From contig CAZJJO010000002.1 of assembly GCA_964546375.1 (NCBI GenBank), forward strand, positions 1 to 57,157: 57,157 nucleotides of DNA, written 5' to 3'. This document shows, piece by piece, positions 8,365-16,844 of this stretch. A program made the translations under genes and the position numbers. This DNA comes from CAYVFM01 sp964546375. GTDB lineage: Bacteria > Gemmatimonadota > Gemmatimonadetes > Palauibacterales > Palauibacteraceae. Every line of letters starts with the position of its first letter. Position 1 is the stretch's first letter. The notes beneath the pieces are model-generated. The model did not search any database, had not been told where the DNA came from, and saw only the letters and a list, made by a program, of their open reading frames with translations.

Positions 8365-9174
8365 TCAGCGCCGCCAGGTCCAGGCCTCGTCCCGGTAGCG
8401 CTCCTCCAGCCGCCGGGCGCGCTCCTCCTCGGCCGGGGTCAGCTCCCCCGGCTCCGGGCGCACCCCCAGCTCGCGGGCGAAGCCGGCCCGGAGCGCCGCG
8501 GCGACCTCCCCCGGGTCCGGGGCCGCCCCCAGCAGCTCCGTCAGCGAGGCGGCTCCCGAGCTCCCGCCCCCGTCGCCGGCGGCCGATCCCGGGCCGTCGT
8601 CCTCCACCGTCCGCAGGCGCTCGGCCTCGGCCTGGTCGTCCTCCAGCAGCACGGATCCGTGCTGCAGCAGGGCGCCCTCCCGCCGCCACTGGGCGCTGCC
8701 CACCAGCTTCCGGCCGGCGGCCACCAGCTCGCCCGGGAGCGGATCCCGGAAGCAGGCCCGGCTCGAGGGGCCCGGCGCCGACCGACCGTCCGGCGCGGAC
8801 TCCACCGGGACGCCCAGCTCGCGGAGGCCCCGGGCCAGAGCCCGGTTGACCGTGCGGTAGCTGGGCCGGAGGCCGCCCCACAGGTCCGCGGGGGCGGCCA
8901 CGGCGTAGGTGACCTCCCGGTGATGGTAGACGGCCCGCCCGCCGGTGGGCCGGCGCACCAGGTCGATCCCCCGCCCGGCCGCGGCGTCGGCGGCGTAGCG
9001 ACCCCGCGCCCGCTGGTGGCGCCCGAAGGAGAGGCAGGGGGGCGACCACCGGTAGAAGCGGAGGACCACCTCCCCGGCGCGGGCCGCGTCCATCAGCGCC
9101 TCGTCCACCGCCATGTTCCGGGGCCCGGACGCGGCCCCGTGCTCGAGACAGCGGACGACGTCGGGGGAGGTCAC
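8365..9174 (-). CDS. lipM: LipM-like octanoyl/lipoyl protein ligase family protein
   Basis: BPL/LplA-fold protein of 269 residues in the cofactor-transferase family. Motifs: LSFGRHQ, RRPTGGRAVYHHREVTY and GRKLVGSAQWRREGALLQHG. The residue pattern SRACF...PGEL...GRKLVGSAQ places a cysteine (C141) where LipM octanoyltransferases carry their catalytic thiol, with the conserved lysine at K156. LipM in Bacillus moves octanoate from ACP to GcvH. Here the gene is the last of an operon that starts with gcvH, which fits that role. The residue tract between about 200 and 215 is a Gly/Ser-rich insertion. A lipoate ligase rather than octanoyltransferase role remains possible. GTG start at 9174. Confidence 0.85.
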   Translation of the reverse strand: MTSPDVVRCLEHGAASGPRNMAVDEALMDAARAGEVVLRFYRWSPPCLSFGRHQRARGRYAADAAAGRGIDLVRRPTGGRAVYHHREVTYAVAAPADLWGGLRPSYRTVNRALARGLRELGVPVESAPDGRSAPGPSSRACFRDPLPGELVAAGRKLVGSAQWRREGALLQHGSVLLEDDQAEAERLRTVEDDGPGSAAGDGGGSSGAASLTELLGAAPDPGEVAAALRAGFARELGVRPEPGELTPAEEERARRLEERYRDEAWTWRR

Positions 9175-9229
9175 GGCGCTCCGGGACGCACGATCTCCCG
9201 GCCGCGATCTGCGGCGCGGAGGCCGCGGG

Positions 9230-10804
9230 TCACCCGGACGAGGAGCCCCCGTCGAAGCTCCACCGGACGTCGAGCTGCCGGCCCGCCCGCCCCTCGTCCA
9301 GCCGCCGCACCGGGGTGGTGTGCGGGGCCGAGGTCACCGTCTCCGGCTCCTCGGCCGCCTCCCGGGCGATGGCCGCCATCGCCTCGGCGTAGCGGTCCAG
9401 CTCCTCGCGCGTCTCCGTCTCGGTGGGCTCGGTCATCAGCGCCTCCTCGACCACCAGGGGGAAGTAGATGGTGGGGGCGTGGAAGCCGTAGTCCAGCAGG
9501 CGCTTCGCCACGTCCATCGTCCGCACCCCGTGGTCGGTCTTCAGCGGCTCGCCGGAGAAGACGGACTCGTGGAGGCCGCGGCCGTAGGGGAGGGGGAAGC
9601 GATCGGAGAGCCGCTCGCTCAGGTAGGCGTTGTTCAGCACCGAGGCCTCGGCGGTCTCGCGGATCCCGCGGGGTCCGAGCATCCGGATGTAGGTGTAGGC
9701 CCGGACCATCACCCCGAAGTTGCCGAAGAAGCCGTGGATCTTCCCGATGGAGTCGGGGCGGTCCCAGTCCAGGACGTACTCGTCGTCCTCCCGGGCGACG
9801 CCGGGGACCGGGAGGAAGCGCTCCAGCTCCCCGGTCACGGCCACCGGGCCCGAGCCCGGCCCGCCGCCCCCGTGGGGGGTGCTGAAGGTCTTGTGCAGGT
9901 TGAAGTGGACGATGTCGTAGCCCATCGCCGCCGGATCGGCGATCCCCATGAGGGCGTTCAGGTTCGCCCCGTCCATGTACATCAGCCCGCCGGCCTCGTG
10001 GACGCGACGGCTGATCTCCTCGATGTCGGACTCGAAGACGCCCAGGGTGTTCGGGTTGGTGAGCATCATCCCGGCGAGCTCGTCGTCGAGGGCCTCCTTC
10101 AGAGAGGCCAGCTCGACCCGGCCCTCCTCGTTGGACTCGAGCTCCACCACCTCCATGTCGGCCAGGGCCACTGTGGCCGGGTTGGTGCCGTGGGCCGAGT
10201 CCGGGATGAGGACCTTCCGCCGCTCCGGCTCGCCGCGGCTCAGGTGGTGGGCCCGCATCAGGAAGACGCCCGTCAGCTCGCCCTGGGCGCCGGCCGCCGG
10301 CTGGAGGCTCACCGCGTCCAGGCCGGCCACCTCCTTCAGCGCCTCCCCCAGCTCGTGCATCAGCCGCAGCGCGCCCTGCGCGGCCCCGTGGGGGGTGAAG
10401 GGATGCAGCCCGGCGAAGCCGGGGAGCCGGGCCGTCGCCTCGTTCACCTTGGGGTTGTACTTCATCGTGCACGAGCCCAGCGGGTAGAGGGCCCGATCCA
10501 CGTGGTGGTTCTTCAGCGACAGCTCCGTGTAGTGGCGCACCACCTCGTGCTCGGGTACCTCCGGGAGCCGGGGAGGCTCGTCCCGGAGGAGCCGCTCCGG
10601 GACGAGCTCCTCGAGGGGCCGCTCCGGGACGTCCGCGTCGGGCATCGCGGTGCCGGTGCGGCCGGGCCGGGACTTCTCGAAGATCGTCGGCGTGTGCGGG
10701 CCCTTGAAGGGGAAGGTGGCCCGGACCCGCGCCCCCGCCGTCCCCGCGTCGCCCGTCGGGCCGGATCCGGGGTGCCGACCGGGGCCGCCGCCGTCAGAAG
10801 GCAT
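9230..10804 (-). CDS. gcvPB: Glycine dehydrogenase (decarboxylating) subunit 2
   Basis: PLP-binding half of the split P-protein of the glycine cleavage system, 524 residues. It decarboxylates glycine and passes the aminomethyl group to lipoyl-GcvH. Visible: IFEKSRPGRTG near the N-terminus, YPLGSCTMKYNPK, the alarm-type SAHGTNPA loop, and the PLP lysine in NLHKTFSTPHGGGGPGSGP. The ATG at 10804 keeps the family's N-terminal segment and overlaps the preceding hydrolase gene by 11 bases. A later ATG at 10645 would lose that segment. Confidence 0.95.
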   Translation of the reverse strand: MPSDGGGPGRHPGSGPTGDAGTAGARVRATFPFKGPHTPTIFEKSRPGRTGTAMPDADVPERPLEELVPERLLRDEPPRLPEVPEHEVVRHYTELSLKNHHVDRALYPLGSCTMKYNPKVNEATARLPGFAGLHPFTPHGAAQGALRLMHELGEALKEVAGLDAVSLQPAAGAQGELTGVFLMRAHHLSRGEPERRKVLIPDSAHGTNPATVALADMEVVELESNEEGRVELASLKEALDDELAGMMLTNPNTLGVFESDIEEISRRVHEAGGLMYMDGANLNALMGIADPAAMGYDIVHFNLHKTFSTPHGGGGPGSGPVAVTGELERFLPVPGVAREDDEYVLDWDRPDSIGKIHGFFGNFGVMVRAYTYIRMLGPRGIRETAEASVLNNAYLSERLSDRFPLPYGRGLHESVFSGEPLKTDHGVRTMDVAKRLLDYGFHAPTIYFPLVVEEALMTEPTETETREELDRYAEAMAAIAREAAEEPETVTSAPHTTPVRRLDEGRAGRQLDVRWSFDGGSSSG

Positions 10805-11486
10805 GCGACTCGCCCGGCTCCAGCACCACCACGCGGGCGTCGTCCCCCACCAGGCGCCGGAACTCCTCCGGGTCCTGCTCGATCACCTCGAAGGTGTCGT
10901 AGTGGACGGGGATCACCGTCTCCGGCCGGATCATCCGGACGGCCCGGGCCGCGTCCTCGGGGCCCATGGTGAAGTTGTCGCCGATGGGCAGCAGGGCCAG
11001 GTCCACCCGGCCCTCCAGCAGCTCCATCTCCTTCGTCAGCGACGTGTCCCCGGCGTGGTAGACAGTGCTCCCGTCGAGCTCCATCAGCAGCCCGGCCGGG
11101 AAGGTCGTGTAGGGCCCCCCGTTCTCGCCGGCCACCTGCCCGCCGTGGAAGGCCGGGGTGAGCTGGACCCGGCCGAACGGGAAGTCGAAGCCCCCGCCGA
11201 TGTGCAGGGGGTGCGCCTCCTCGACGCCCTCCTCGTTCTGTGCGTAGGCCACCAGCTCGAAGGTGGCCACCAGGGTGGCGCCGGTCTCCCGGAGGATCTC
11301 CCACGCGTCGCCCGTGTGGTCGAAGTGTCCGTGGGTCAGGAGCACGTAGTCCAGCCGGTCGGTGAAGTGCTCCGGGCCCACGTCCGCCAGGGCGTTGTCG
11401 GTGAGCCACGGGTCGATGACGATCCGGGTCCCGTCGTCGGTGACGATCTCCGTGCAGGCGTGCCCGTGGAAGGTCAGCTCGGCCAT
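10794..11486 (-). CDS. UPF0173-family metal-dependent hydrolase (MBL fold)
   Basis: Cytosolic metallo-beta-lactamase-fold protein, 230 residues, of the UPF0173 (YtkL-like) family. Metal ligands are visible as HGHAC, THGHFDHTGD, HAGDTSL and PVHYDTF. Its substrate is unknown in the family as a whole. It sits between gcvPA and gcvPB with an 11-base overlap on gcvPB, so it is part of the glycine cleavage transcript, though nothing in the sequence shows a role in that pathway. Confidence 0.92.
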   Translation of the reverse strand: MAELTFHGHACTEIVTDDGTRIVIDPWLTDNALADVGPEHFTDRLDYVLLTHGHFDHTGDAWEILRETGATLVATFELVAYAQNEEGVEEAHPLHIGGGFDFPFGRVQLTPAFHGGQVAGENGGPYTTFPAGLLMELDGSTVYHAGDTSLTKEMELLEGRVDLALLPIGDNFTMGPEDAARAVRMIRPETVIPVHYDTFEVIEQDPEEFRRLVGDDARVVVLEPGESHAF

Positions 11487-11541
11487 CGTAGACTCCTCCG
11501 TTGTCGTCGAGCGCGGCGGGGCCGCGGCCCGGGTGCGGGCT

Positions 11542-12879
11542 TCACGCGCCGGCCACCGCGTCGATCAGCGTCTCCATCTCGTCTCGCGTTCGCTTCTCGG
11601 TGAAGGCCAACAGCAGCCCGTCCCCGACGTCCAGGTCCGGGAACCGGTCCAGGCTCACGCCGGCCAGCACCCCCCGCTCCAGCCCCCGTTCCAGGGCGGC
11701 CCGGGAGCCGCCGGGCGTCCGGACCGCGAACTCCCGCAGGAAGGGCGCGTCGGGGAAGAGCAGCTCGACGCCGGCCTCCTCCAGCCGCTCCCGGGCCCAG
11801 TGGGCGTGCCGGGCGGAGGCCTCGGCCACCCGCCGGAGGCCGTCGCGCCCCACGGTGGCCAGGTAGAGGGTGGCCGCCAGGGCGTTCAGCCCCTGGTTCG
11901 TGCAGATGTTGCTCGTGGCCCGCTCCCGCCGGATCTGCTGCTCCCGGGTCTGGAGGGTCAGGACGTAGCCCCGGCGGCCCTCCTCGTCCACCGTGGCTCC
12001 GGCGATCCGGCCCGGCATCTTCCGCACGTGCTCCTCCCGCCCGGCGAACAGCCCCAGCGCCGGCCCGCCGTAGCTCATCGCGTTGCCGAAGGGCTGGCCC
12101 TCGCCGACCACCAGGTCGGCGCCGGCCTCGCCGGGCGGCCGGATCACCGAGAGGGCCACCGGGTCCGCCACGGCGGCGACGAGCAGGGCCCCGGCCTCGT
12201 GGGCCGCCTCGGCCGCCCCGTCCAGCTCCTCGAGCAGGCCGAAGAAGTTCGGGTTCTGCACGATCAGGCACGCCGTGTCGTCGTCCAGGGCCCGGGCGGC
12301 CGCCTCCACGTCCAGCAGGCCGTCGTCGCCGGCGGGCACCCGGACCACCTCGCTGGCCGTCCCCGAGGTGTAGGTCTCCACGACCTTCCGGTAGTGGGGG
12401 TGGAGGTGGCCGGCCAGGACGACCCGGTCCCGGCGGGTCACCCGCATGGCCATCAGGGCCGCCTCCGCCGTGGCCGTGGCGCCGTCGTAGATGGACGCGT
12501 TGGCCACCTCCATGCCCGTCAGCTCGCAGACCATCGTCTGGAACTCGTAGATGGACTGGAGCGTGCCCTGCGCCACCTCGGGCTGGTAGGGCGTGTAGGC
12601 CGTGTAGAACTCGCTGCGCCGCAGGAGATGGTCGACGGCCGCCGGCACGTGGTGGTCGTAGATCCCGCCGCCGGCGAAGGGCACCGGGCTCCGGTTCTGC
12701 TCCGAGAGCTCCCGGAGCAGCCGCACGGCCTCGGGCTCGGAGAGCGCCTCCGGCAGGTCCAGGTCGCCGGAGACCCTGAGGCCGTCCGGGACGTCGCGGT
12801 AGAGCTCGTCGACGCTCGCGGCGCCCACGGCCCGGAGCATCTCCCGGCGGTCGCTCTCGCTGTGGGGGACGAAGGACAC
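11542..12879 (-). CDS. gcvPA: Glycine dehydrogenase (decarboxylating) subunit 1
   Basis: Non-PLP half of the split P-protein, 445 residues, forming an alpha2-beta2 enzyme with GcvPB. Family landmarks: FAGGGIYDHHVPAAVDHLL, YTPYQPEVAQGTLQSIYEFQ, NASIYDGATATAEAALMA, QNPNFFG, and near the end LQTREQQIRRERATSNICTN. Full length for the family. Located 107 bases after gcvH and 55 bases before the UPF0173 gene in the same direction. Confidence 0.95.
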   Translation of the reverse strand: MSFVPHSESDRREMLRAVGAASVDELYRDVPDGLRVSGDLDLPEALSEPEAVRLLRELSEQNRSPVPFAGGGIYDHHVPAAVDHLLRRSEFYTAYTPYQPEVAQGTLQSIYEFQTMVCELTGMEVANASIYDGATATAEAALMAMRVTRRDRVVLAGHLHPHYRKVVETYTSGTASEVVRVPAGDDGLLDVEAAARALDDDTACLIVQNPNFFGLLEELDGAAEAAHEAGALLVAAVADPVALSVIRPPGEAGADLVVGEGQPFGNAMSYGGPALGLFAGREEHVRKMPGRIAGATVDEEGRRGYVLTLQTREQQIRRERATSNICTNQGLNALAATLYLATVGRDGLRRVAEASARHAHWARERLEEAGVELLFPDAPFLREFAVRTPGGSRAALERGLERGVLAGVSLDRFPDLDVGDGLLLAFTEKRTRDEMETLIDAVAGA

Positions 12880-12986
12880 GGCTCTCTCGTTCGCGGGTGT
12901 GCGCCCGGCGTGTCCGCCTCCGGCGGCGGTCTTCCCGGGCGGGGACGGTCGCGTGCGCGGGCCCGGCGAGGGGGCCGGAGGCCGCG

Positions 12987-13376
12987 TCAGCCGGAGACGT
13001 GCTCCTCGTACTCCCCGGCCGTCATGAGCTCGTCGAGCTCGGCGGGGTCGGACACCGCCAGCCGGATCATCCAGCCCTCGCCGTAGGGGTCCGAGTTGAC
13101 CAGGGCGGGATCGTCCTCCAGGGCGCCGTTCGCCTCGACCACCTCGCCCGACACGGGGGTGAAGAGGTCCGAGACGGCCTTCACGGCCTCGATGGTGCCG
13201 AAGACGTCCATCCGGCCGAAGGAGTCCCCGGGGCCCGGGAGCTCGACGAAGACCACGTCGCCCAGCTCGCCCTGGGCGTAGTCCGTGATGCCCACGAGGA
13301 CCTCGCCCTCGGCGTCGGTCTCGCGGACGTACTCGTGCTCCTCCGTGTAGAGGAGCCCCTCGGGAACGTCGGTCAT
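12987..13376 (-). CDS. gcvH: Glycine cleavage system H protein
   Basis: Lipoyl carrier of the glycine cleavage system, 129 residues. The lipoylated lysine is K66 in the GTIEAVKAVSDLFTPVSGEV region. The N-terminal YTEEHEYV and central GITDYAQGELGDVVFVELP are typical. First gene of the operon gcvH-gcvPA-UPF0173-gcvPB-lipM. The aminomethyltransferase gcvT is absent from the window. Confidence 0.96.
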   Translation of the reverse strand: MTDVPEGLLYTEEHEYVRETDAEGEVLVGITDYAQGELGDVVFVELPGPGDSFGRMDVFGTIEAVKAVSDLFTPVSGEVVEANGALEDDPALVNSDPYGEGWMIRLAVSDPAELDELMTAGEYEEHVSG

Positions 13377-13440
13377 CGTCTCGTCTCCTGACCCATGGCC
13401 GGTGGTCGCTCGGCGCCGGCCGCCGGCGCGAGGCGCCGGG

Positions 13441-13470
13441 AGACTACCCGGCTCCGGAACCGGGCGTCAA
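13441..13470 (-). promoter_or_regulatory. Promoter of the gcvH operon
   Basis: Minus strand TTGACG (13470-13465), 18-base spacer, TAGTCT (13446-13441). The predicted leader is about 55-60 bases, too short for a glycine riboswitch, and I see none. Confidence 0.6.
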
Positions 13471-13569
13471 CCGGACCGGCGGCCGCCGCGGGCACCGGGC
13501 TGCAACGTCCGTTCCCCCCCGGCTCCGATCGACGGACGCCCCGGGGGGCTCGCTCCTCCCGGGGGGAGC

Positions 13570-14634
13570 TCAGAGCCAGTCCTTCGAACGGAAGTAGAGC
13601 AGGAGGGCCCCGCCGATGACCGCCATCAGGGCCAGCACGGCCGGATAGGCCCACGGCCAGCCGAGCTCGGGCATGTTCTCGAAGTTCATCCCGTAGACCC
13701 CGGCCACGAAGGTCAGCGGGATGAAGATGCTGGCCATGATCGTCAGCACCTTCATGATCTCGTTCGTCCGGTTGCTGAGGCTGGACAGGTAGGTGTCCAG
13801 CATGCCGGAGGCCAGGTCCCGGAGCGTCTCGCCGGTGTCGATGATCTGGACGCAGTGGTCGTACAGGTCCCGGACGAACGGCCGCACCTCCGGGTCCACC
13901 AGCTCGTGCTCCTCCCGCAGGAAGTTGCCGGCCACCTCCCGCGCCGGCCACACGGCCTTGCGGAACAGCAGCAGCTCCCGCTTCAGGCGATGGATCTCCC
14001 GCATCGTCTGCTCCGACGGGTCCTCCAGCAGGCCGACCTCCAGCTCCTCGATCCACTCCCCGGCCTCCTCCAGCACCACGAAGTAGTGGTCGACGATGGC
14101 GTCCATGACCGCGTACGCCAGGTAGTCCGGCCCCATCCTCCGGATCCGGCCCTTGCCGGTCCGGATGCGCTCGCGGACCGGATCCAGCACGTCGCCGGCC
14201 CGCTCCTGGAAGCTGAGCACGAAGTTCGGCCCCACCACCAGGCTCACCTGCTCGTCCTCCAGCTGTCGCCGGTCCGGATCGAAGGTGAGCATCTTCAGGA
14301 CGACGAAGAGGTAGTCGCCGTAGTCCTCGAGCTTCGGCCGGTGGCCGGTGTTGAGGACGTCCTCCAGGACCAGCGGGTGGAGGCCGAAGCGCTCCCCGAG
14401 GTCCTCCACCAGCTCCGCGTCCCCGAGTCCGTCCACGTTGAGCCACGTGACCGTGGGCTCGTCCCGGAAGGGCAGCACCTCCTCCACCGCCTCGACGTCC
14501 CGCTCGCGGACCCCCTCCCCGTCGTAGTCGATGACGTGCATCCGCGCCGGCTCGGCCCCGGCCACCTCCACCGGCACCAGGCTCCCCGGCGCGAGCCCGA
14601 CCTTGTGCGACCTCCTGGCGATGAAGCGGAGCAT
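13570..14634 (-). CDS. corA: CorA-type Mg2+/Co2+ transporter
   Basis: Inner-membrane divalent-cation channel, 354 residues. A cytoplasmic N-terminal domain with TWLNVDGL and HPLVLEDVLNTGHRPK is followed by a long helix and two C-terminal membrane helices. The selectivity motif YGMNF follows helix 1 (ASIFIPLTFVAGVYGMNF). The ATG at 14634 has GGGAGG at a normal distance; longer open frames upstream are uncoded extension. Divergent from dapF. Confidence 0.95.
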   Translation of the reverse strand: MLRFIARRSHKVGLAPGSLVPVEVAGAEPARMHVIDYDGEGVRERDVEAVEEVLPFRDEPTVTWLNVDGLGDAELVEDLGERFGLHPLVLEDVLNTGHRPKLEDYGDYLFVVLKMLTFDPDRRQLEDEQVSLVVGPNFVLSFQERAGDVLDPVRERIRTGKGRIRRMGPDYLAYAVMDAIVDHYFVVLEEAGEWIEELEVGLLEDPSEQTMREIHRLKRELLLFRKAVWPAREVAGNFLREEHELVDPEVRPFVRDLYDHCVQIIDTGETLRDLASGMLDTYLSSLSNRTNEIMKVLTIMASIFIPLTFVAGVYGMNFENMPELGWPWAYPAVLALMAVIGGALLLYFRSKDWL

Positions 14635-14768
14635 GGCGCCTCCCGGTGCGGGACGAGGGGTCCGGGGACCCGCCGGCGCGGAGATCGGCCGCGCCGCCGC
14701 CGGGCCCCGACGGGACGGAAAGGTAACGGCCCGAGGGGCGAGGGCGCATCGGCGGGCCCCGGGGCGTC

Positions 14769-14798
14769 TTGCCGCCCCTCCGGGCCGGTCTCTAGGTT
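14769..14798 (+). promoter_or_regulatory. Promoter of dapF-mutY
   Basis: TTGCCG (14769-14774), 18-base spacer, TAGGTT (14793-14798), leaving a leader of about 60 bases before the dapF ATG at 14866. Confidence 0.55.
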
Positions 14799-14865
14799 GC
14801 CCTCCGCGGCCGCGGGAGGGGCCCGCCGCGGCCTCCCCGCCTTCCCCCTCCACCGAGCCCGTCCC

Positions 14866-15714
14866 ATGATTCCCTTCGCCAAGTACTCGGGCGCCGGCAA
14901 CGACTTCGTGATCGTGCGGGCCGAAGAGGTCGGCCCCGATCCCGCCGGCCTCGCCCGCCGCATCTGCGCGCGCCGCTCCGGCGCCGGGGCCGACGGCCTC
15001 GCCCTGGTCGGGCGGCGGGACGGCGAGGCCCTGGACGTGCGCTTCTTCAACCCCGACGGGACGGAGTTCGGCACCTGCGGCAACGGGAGCCGGTGCGTGG
15101 CCCGATGGGCGGCCGACCGCGGCCTGGCCCCGGACGGCGAGGTGACCCTGCGGACCTCGGAGGGGCGGCTCGGGGCCCGGGTGCGGGGGGACCGCGTGCG
15201 GCTCGACTACCGCCTGCCCTGCCGGGTCGCGGGTACCCGGGAGGTCCCGCTGGGCGGGGACCGCCGGGAGGGATGGCTGGTGGAGATGGGGACCCCCCAC
15301 CTGGTCCTGCCGGTGGAGCGGATGCCGGAGGGGCCGGTGGACGAGCTGTGCCGGCCCGCCCGCCGCTCGGAGGCCCTCGGCCCGGAGGGCGCCAACGTGA
15401 ACCTGGTCGAGGTCCGGGCCCCGGACCGCGCCTCCATCCGGACCTACGAGCGGGGCGTCGAGGGGGAGACGGCGGCCTGCGGGGCCGGCTCCATGTCGGC
15501 GGCCCTGGCGCTGCACGCGGCGGGGCGGGTCGGCACGAGGCTCGAGCTGGAGACGCGGAGCGGGGAGGTGCTGACCGTGGAGCTGGACGGGGACGACGCC
15601 GCCGACCCGTCGACCCGGCGGCCCCGGTCCCTCCGCCTCGAGGGGTCGGCGCGGCCGGTCTACGAGGGCCGCTTCCCGAGGGCGGACGAGGCCGGGTGGG
15701 CCCGGCGCCGGTGA
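14866..15714 (+). CDS. dapF: Diaminopimelate epimerase
   Basis: Converts LL- to meso-diaminopimelate for lysine and peptidoglycan synthesis, 282 residues. Both catalytic cysteines are present: C71 in FGTCGNGSRC and C205 in TAACGAGS. YSGAGNDFV at the N-terminus and FFNPDGTE are family hallmarks. The first ATG compatible with the KYSGAGNDF motif is at 14866. The stop overlaps the GTG of mutY (GTGA), so the two are co-translated. Confidence 0.96.
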   Translation: MIPFAKYSGAGNDFVIVRAEEVGPDPAGLARRICARRSGAGADGLALVGRRDGEALDVRFFNPDGTEFGTCGNGSRCVARWAADRGLAPDGEVTLRTSEGRLGARVRGDRVRLDYRLPCRVAGTREVPLGGDRREGWLVEMGTPHLVLPVERMPEGPVDELCRPARRSEALGPEGANVNLVEVRAPDRASIRTYERGVEGETAACGAGSMSAALALHAAGRVGTRLELETRSGEVLTVELDGDDAADPSTRRPRSLRLEGSARPVYEGRFPRADEAGWARRR

Positions 15715-16820
15715 GCGGCCCGGACGAGGACGGCCGGGCGGGGCCCACGATCGACCCGGAGCGGGCCGCCGACGCCCTGCTGGCGTGGTACCGGGGGCGG
15801 GAGCGGGACGTCCCCTGGCGGGGCGAGTCCGATCCCTACCGGATCTGGGTGGCCGAGGTGATGGCCCAGCAGACGCGGATCTCGACGGTCCGCGACTACT
15901 GGGAGGACTTCCTGCGGCGCTTCCCGGACGTCGAGGCCCTCGCCCGGGCCGACCGCCACGACGTCCTCAAGGCCTGGGAAGGGCTCGGCTACTACGCGCG
16001 GGCCCGGCGCCTCCACGCCGCCGCCCGGGAGGTGACCGAGCGCCACGGCGGCGAGCTCCCGTCCGACCCCGACCGGCTGCGGGAGCTGCCGGGGATCGGA
16101 CCGTACACGGCCGGGGCCGTGGCCAGCCTGGCCTTCGGCCGGCCCGAGCCGGCCGTGGACGGCAACACCCGCCGGGTGCTCAGCCGGCTCCACGACCTGG
16201 CCGACCCCGGCGACGCCGACCTGCGGTCGGCCGCCCGACGGCTGCTGGAGGCGCGGCCCGGCGAGGCGGCGGCCCTGAACCAGGCCCTCATGGACCTGGG
16301 CGGGGAGGTGTGCACCCCCTCCTCGCCCTCCTGCGACCTGTGCCCGCTGGGCGCGGCGTGCCTGGCCCGCGAGCGCGGCACGGTGGACCGCCGCCCCCCC
16401 TCCTCCGACCGCGGCCCCCTCCCCCACCACCGCGTGGCGCTGGGGCTGGTGTGGGAGGAGGGGAGGCTCCTGGTCCAGCGGCGGCCGCCCGACGGGATGC
16501 TGGGCGGGCTGTGGGAGTTCCCCGGCGGCAAGGTCGAGGAGGACGAGGGCCCCCGCGCCGCCCTCCGTCGGGAGCTGCGCGAGGAGCTGGAGATCGAGGT
16601 CGAGGTGCTGGACGAGCTGGAGCCGGTGGAGCACGCCTACAGCCACTTCCGCGTGACCCTGCTCCCCTTCCACGCCCGCCGGGCATCGGGCCGGCCCCGG
16701 GCCCGCGCGGCCCCGGAGTGGCGGTGGGCCGGGCCGGACGAGCTGGAGGAGCTGGCCTTCCCCACGCCGAACCGGCGCATCCTGGCCCGGATCGACGGGC
16801 CGCCCGGCGACGGGGGCTGA
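15711..16820 (+). CDS. mutY: A/G-specific adenine DNA glycosylase
   Basis: Removes adenine mispaired with 8-oxoguanine, 369 residues. Catalytic Glu49 lies in VAEVMAQQT and Asp150 after the helix-hairpin-helix LPGIGPYTAGAVAS. The [4Fe-4S] ligands C201, C208, C211 and C217 have the family spacing (6-2-5). A C-terminal Nudix-like 8-oxoG recognition domain has GGLWEFPGGK and RRELREEL. The GTG at 15711 overlaps the dapF stop by four bases; longer frames upstream would lie within dapF. Confidence 0.95.
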   Translation: MSGPDEDGRAGPTIDPERAADALLAWYRGRERDVPWRGESDPYRIWVAEVMAQQTRISTVRDYWEDFLRRFPDVEALARADRHDVLKAWEGLGYYARARRLHAAAREVTERHGGELPSDPDRLRELPGIGPYTAGAVASLAFGRPEPAVDGNTRRVLSRLHDLADPGDADLRSAARRLLEARPGEAAALNQALMDLGGEVCTPSSPSCDLCPLGAACLARERGTVDRRPPSSDRGPLPHHRVALGLVWEEGRLLVQRRPPDGMLGGLWEFPGGKVEEDEGPRAALRRELREELEIEVEVLDELEPVEHAYSHFRVTLLPFHARRASGRPRARAAPEWRWAGPDELEELAFPTPNRRILARIDGPPGDGG

Positions 16821-16844
16821 CCGCCGGCCTCCGGGGGCCCCGGC

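Noticed and set aside
13377..13440. Glycine riboswitch before gcvH
   Set aside because: The leader from the predicted promoter is under 65 bases, too short for the aptamer.
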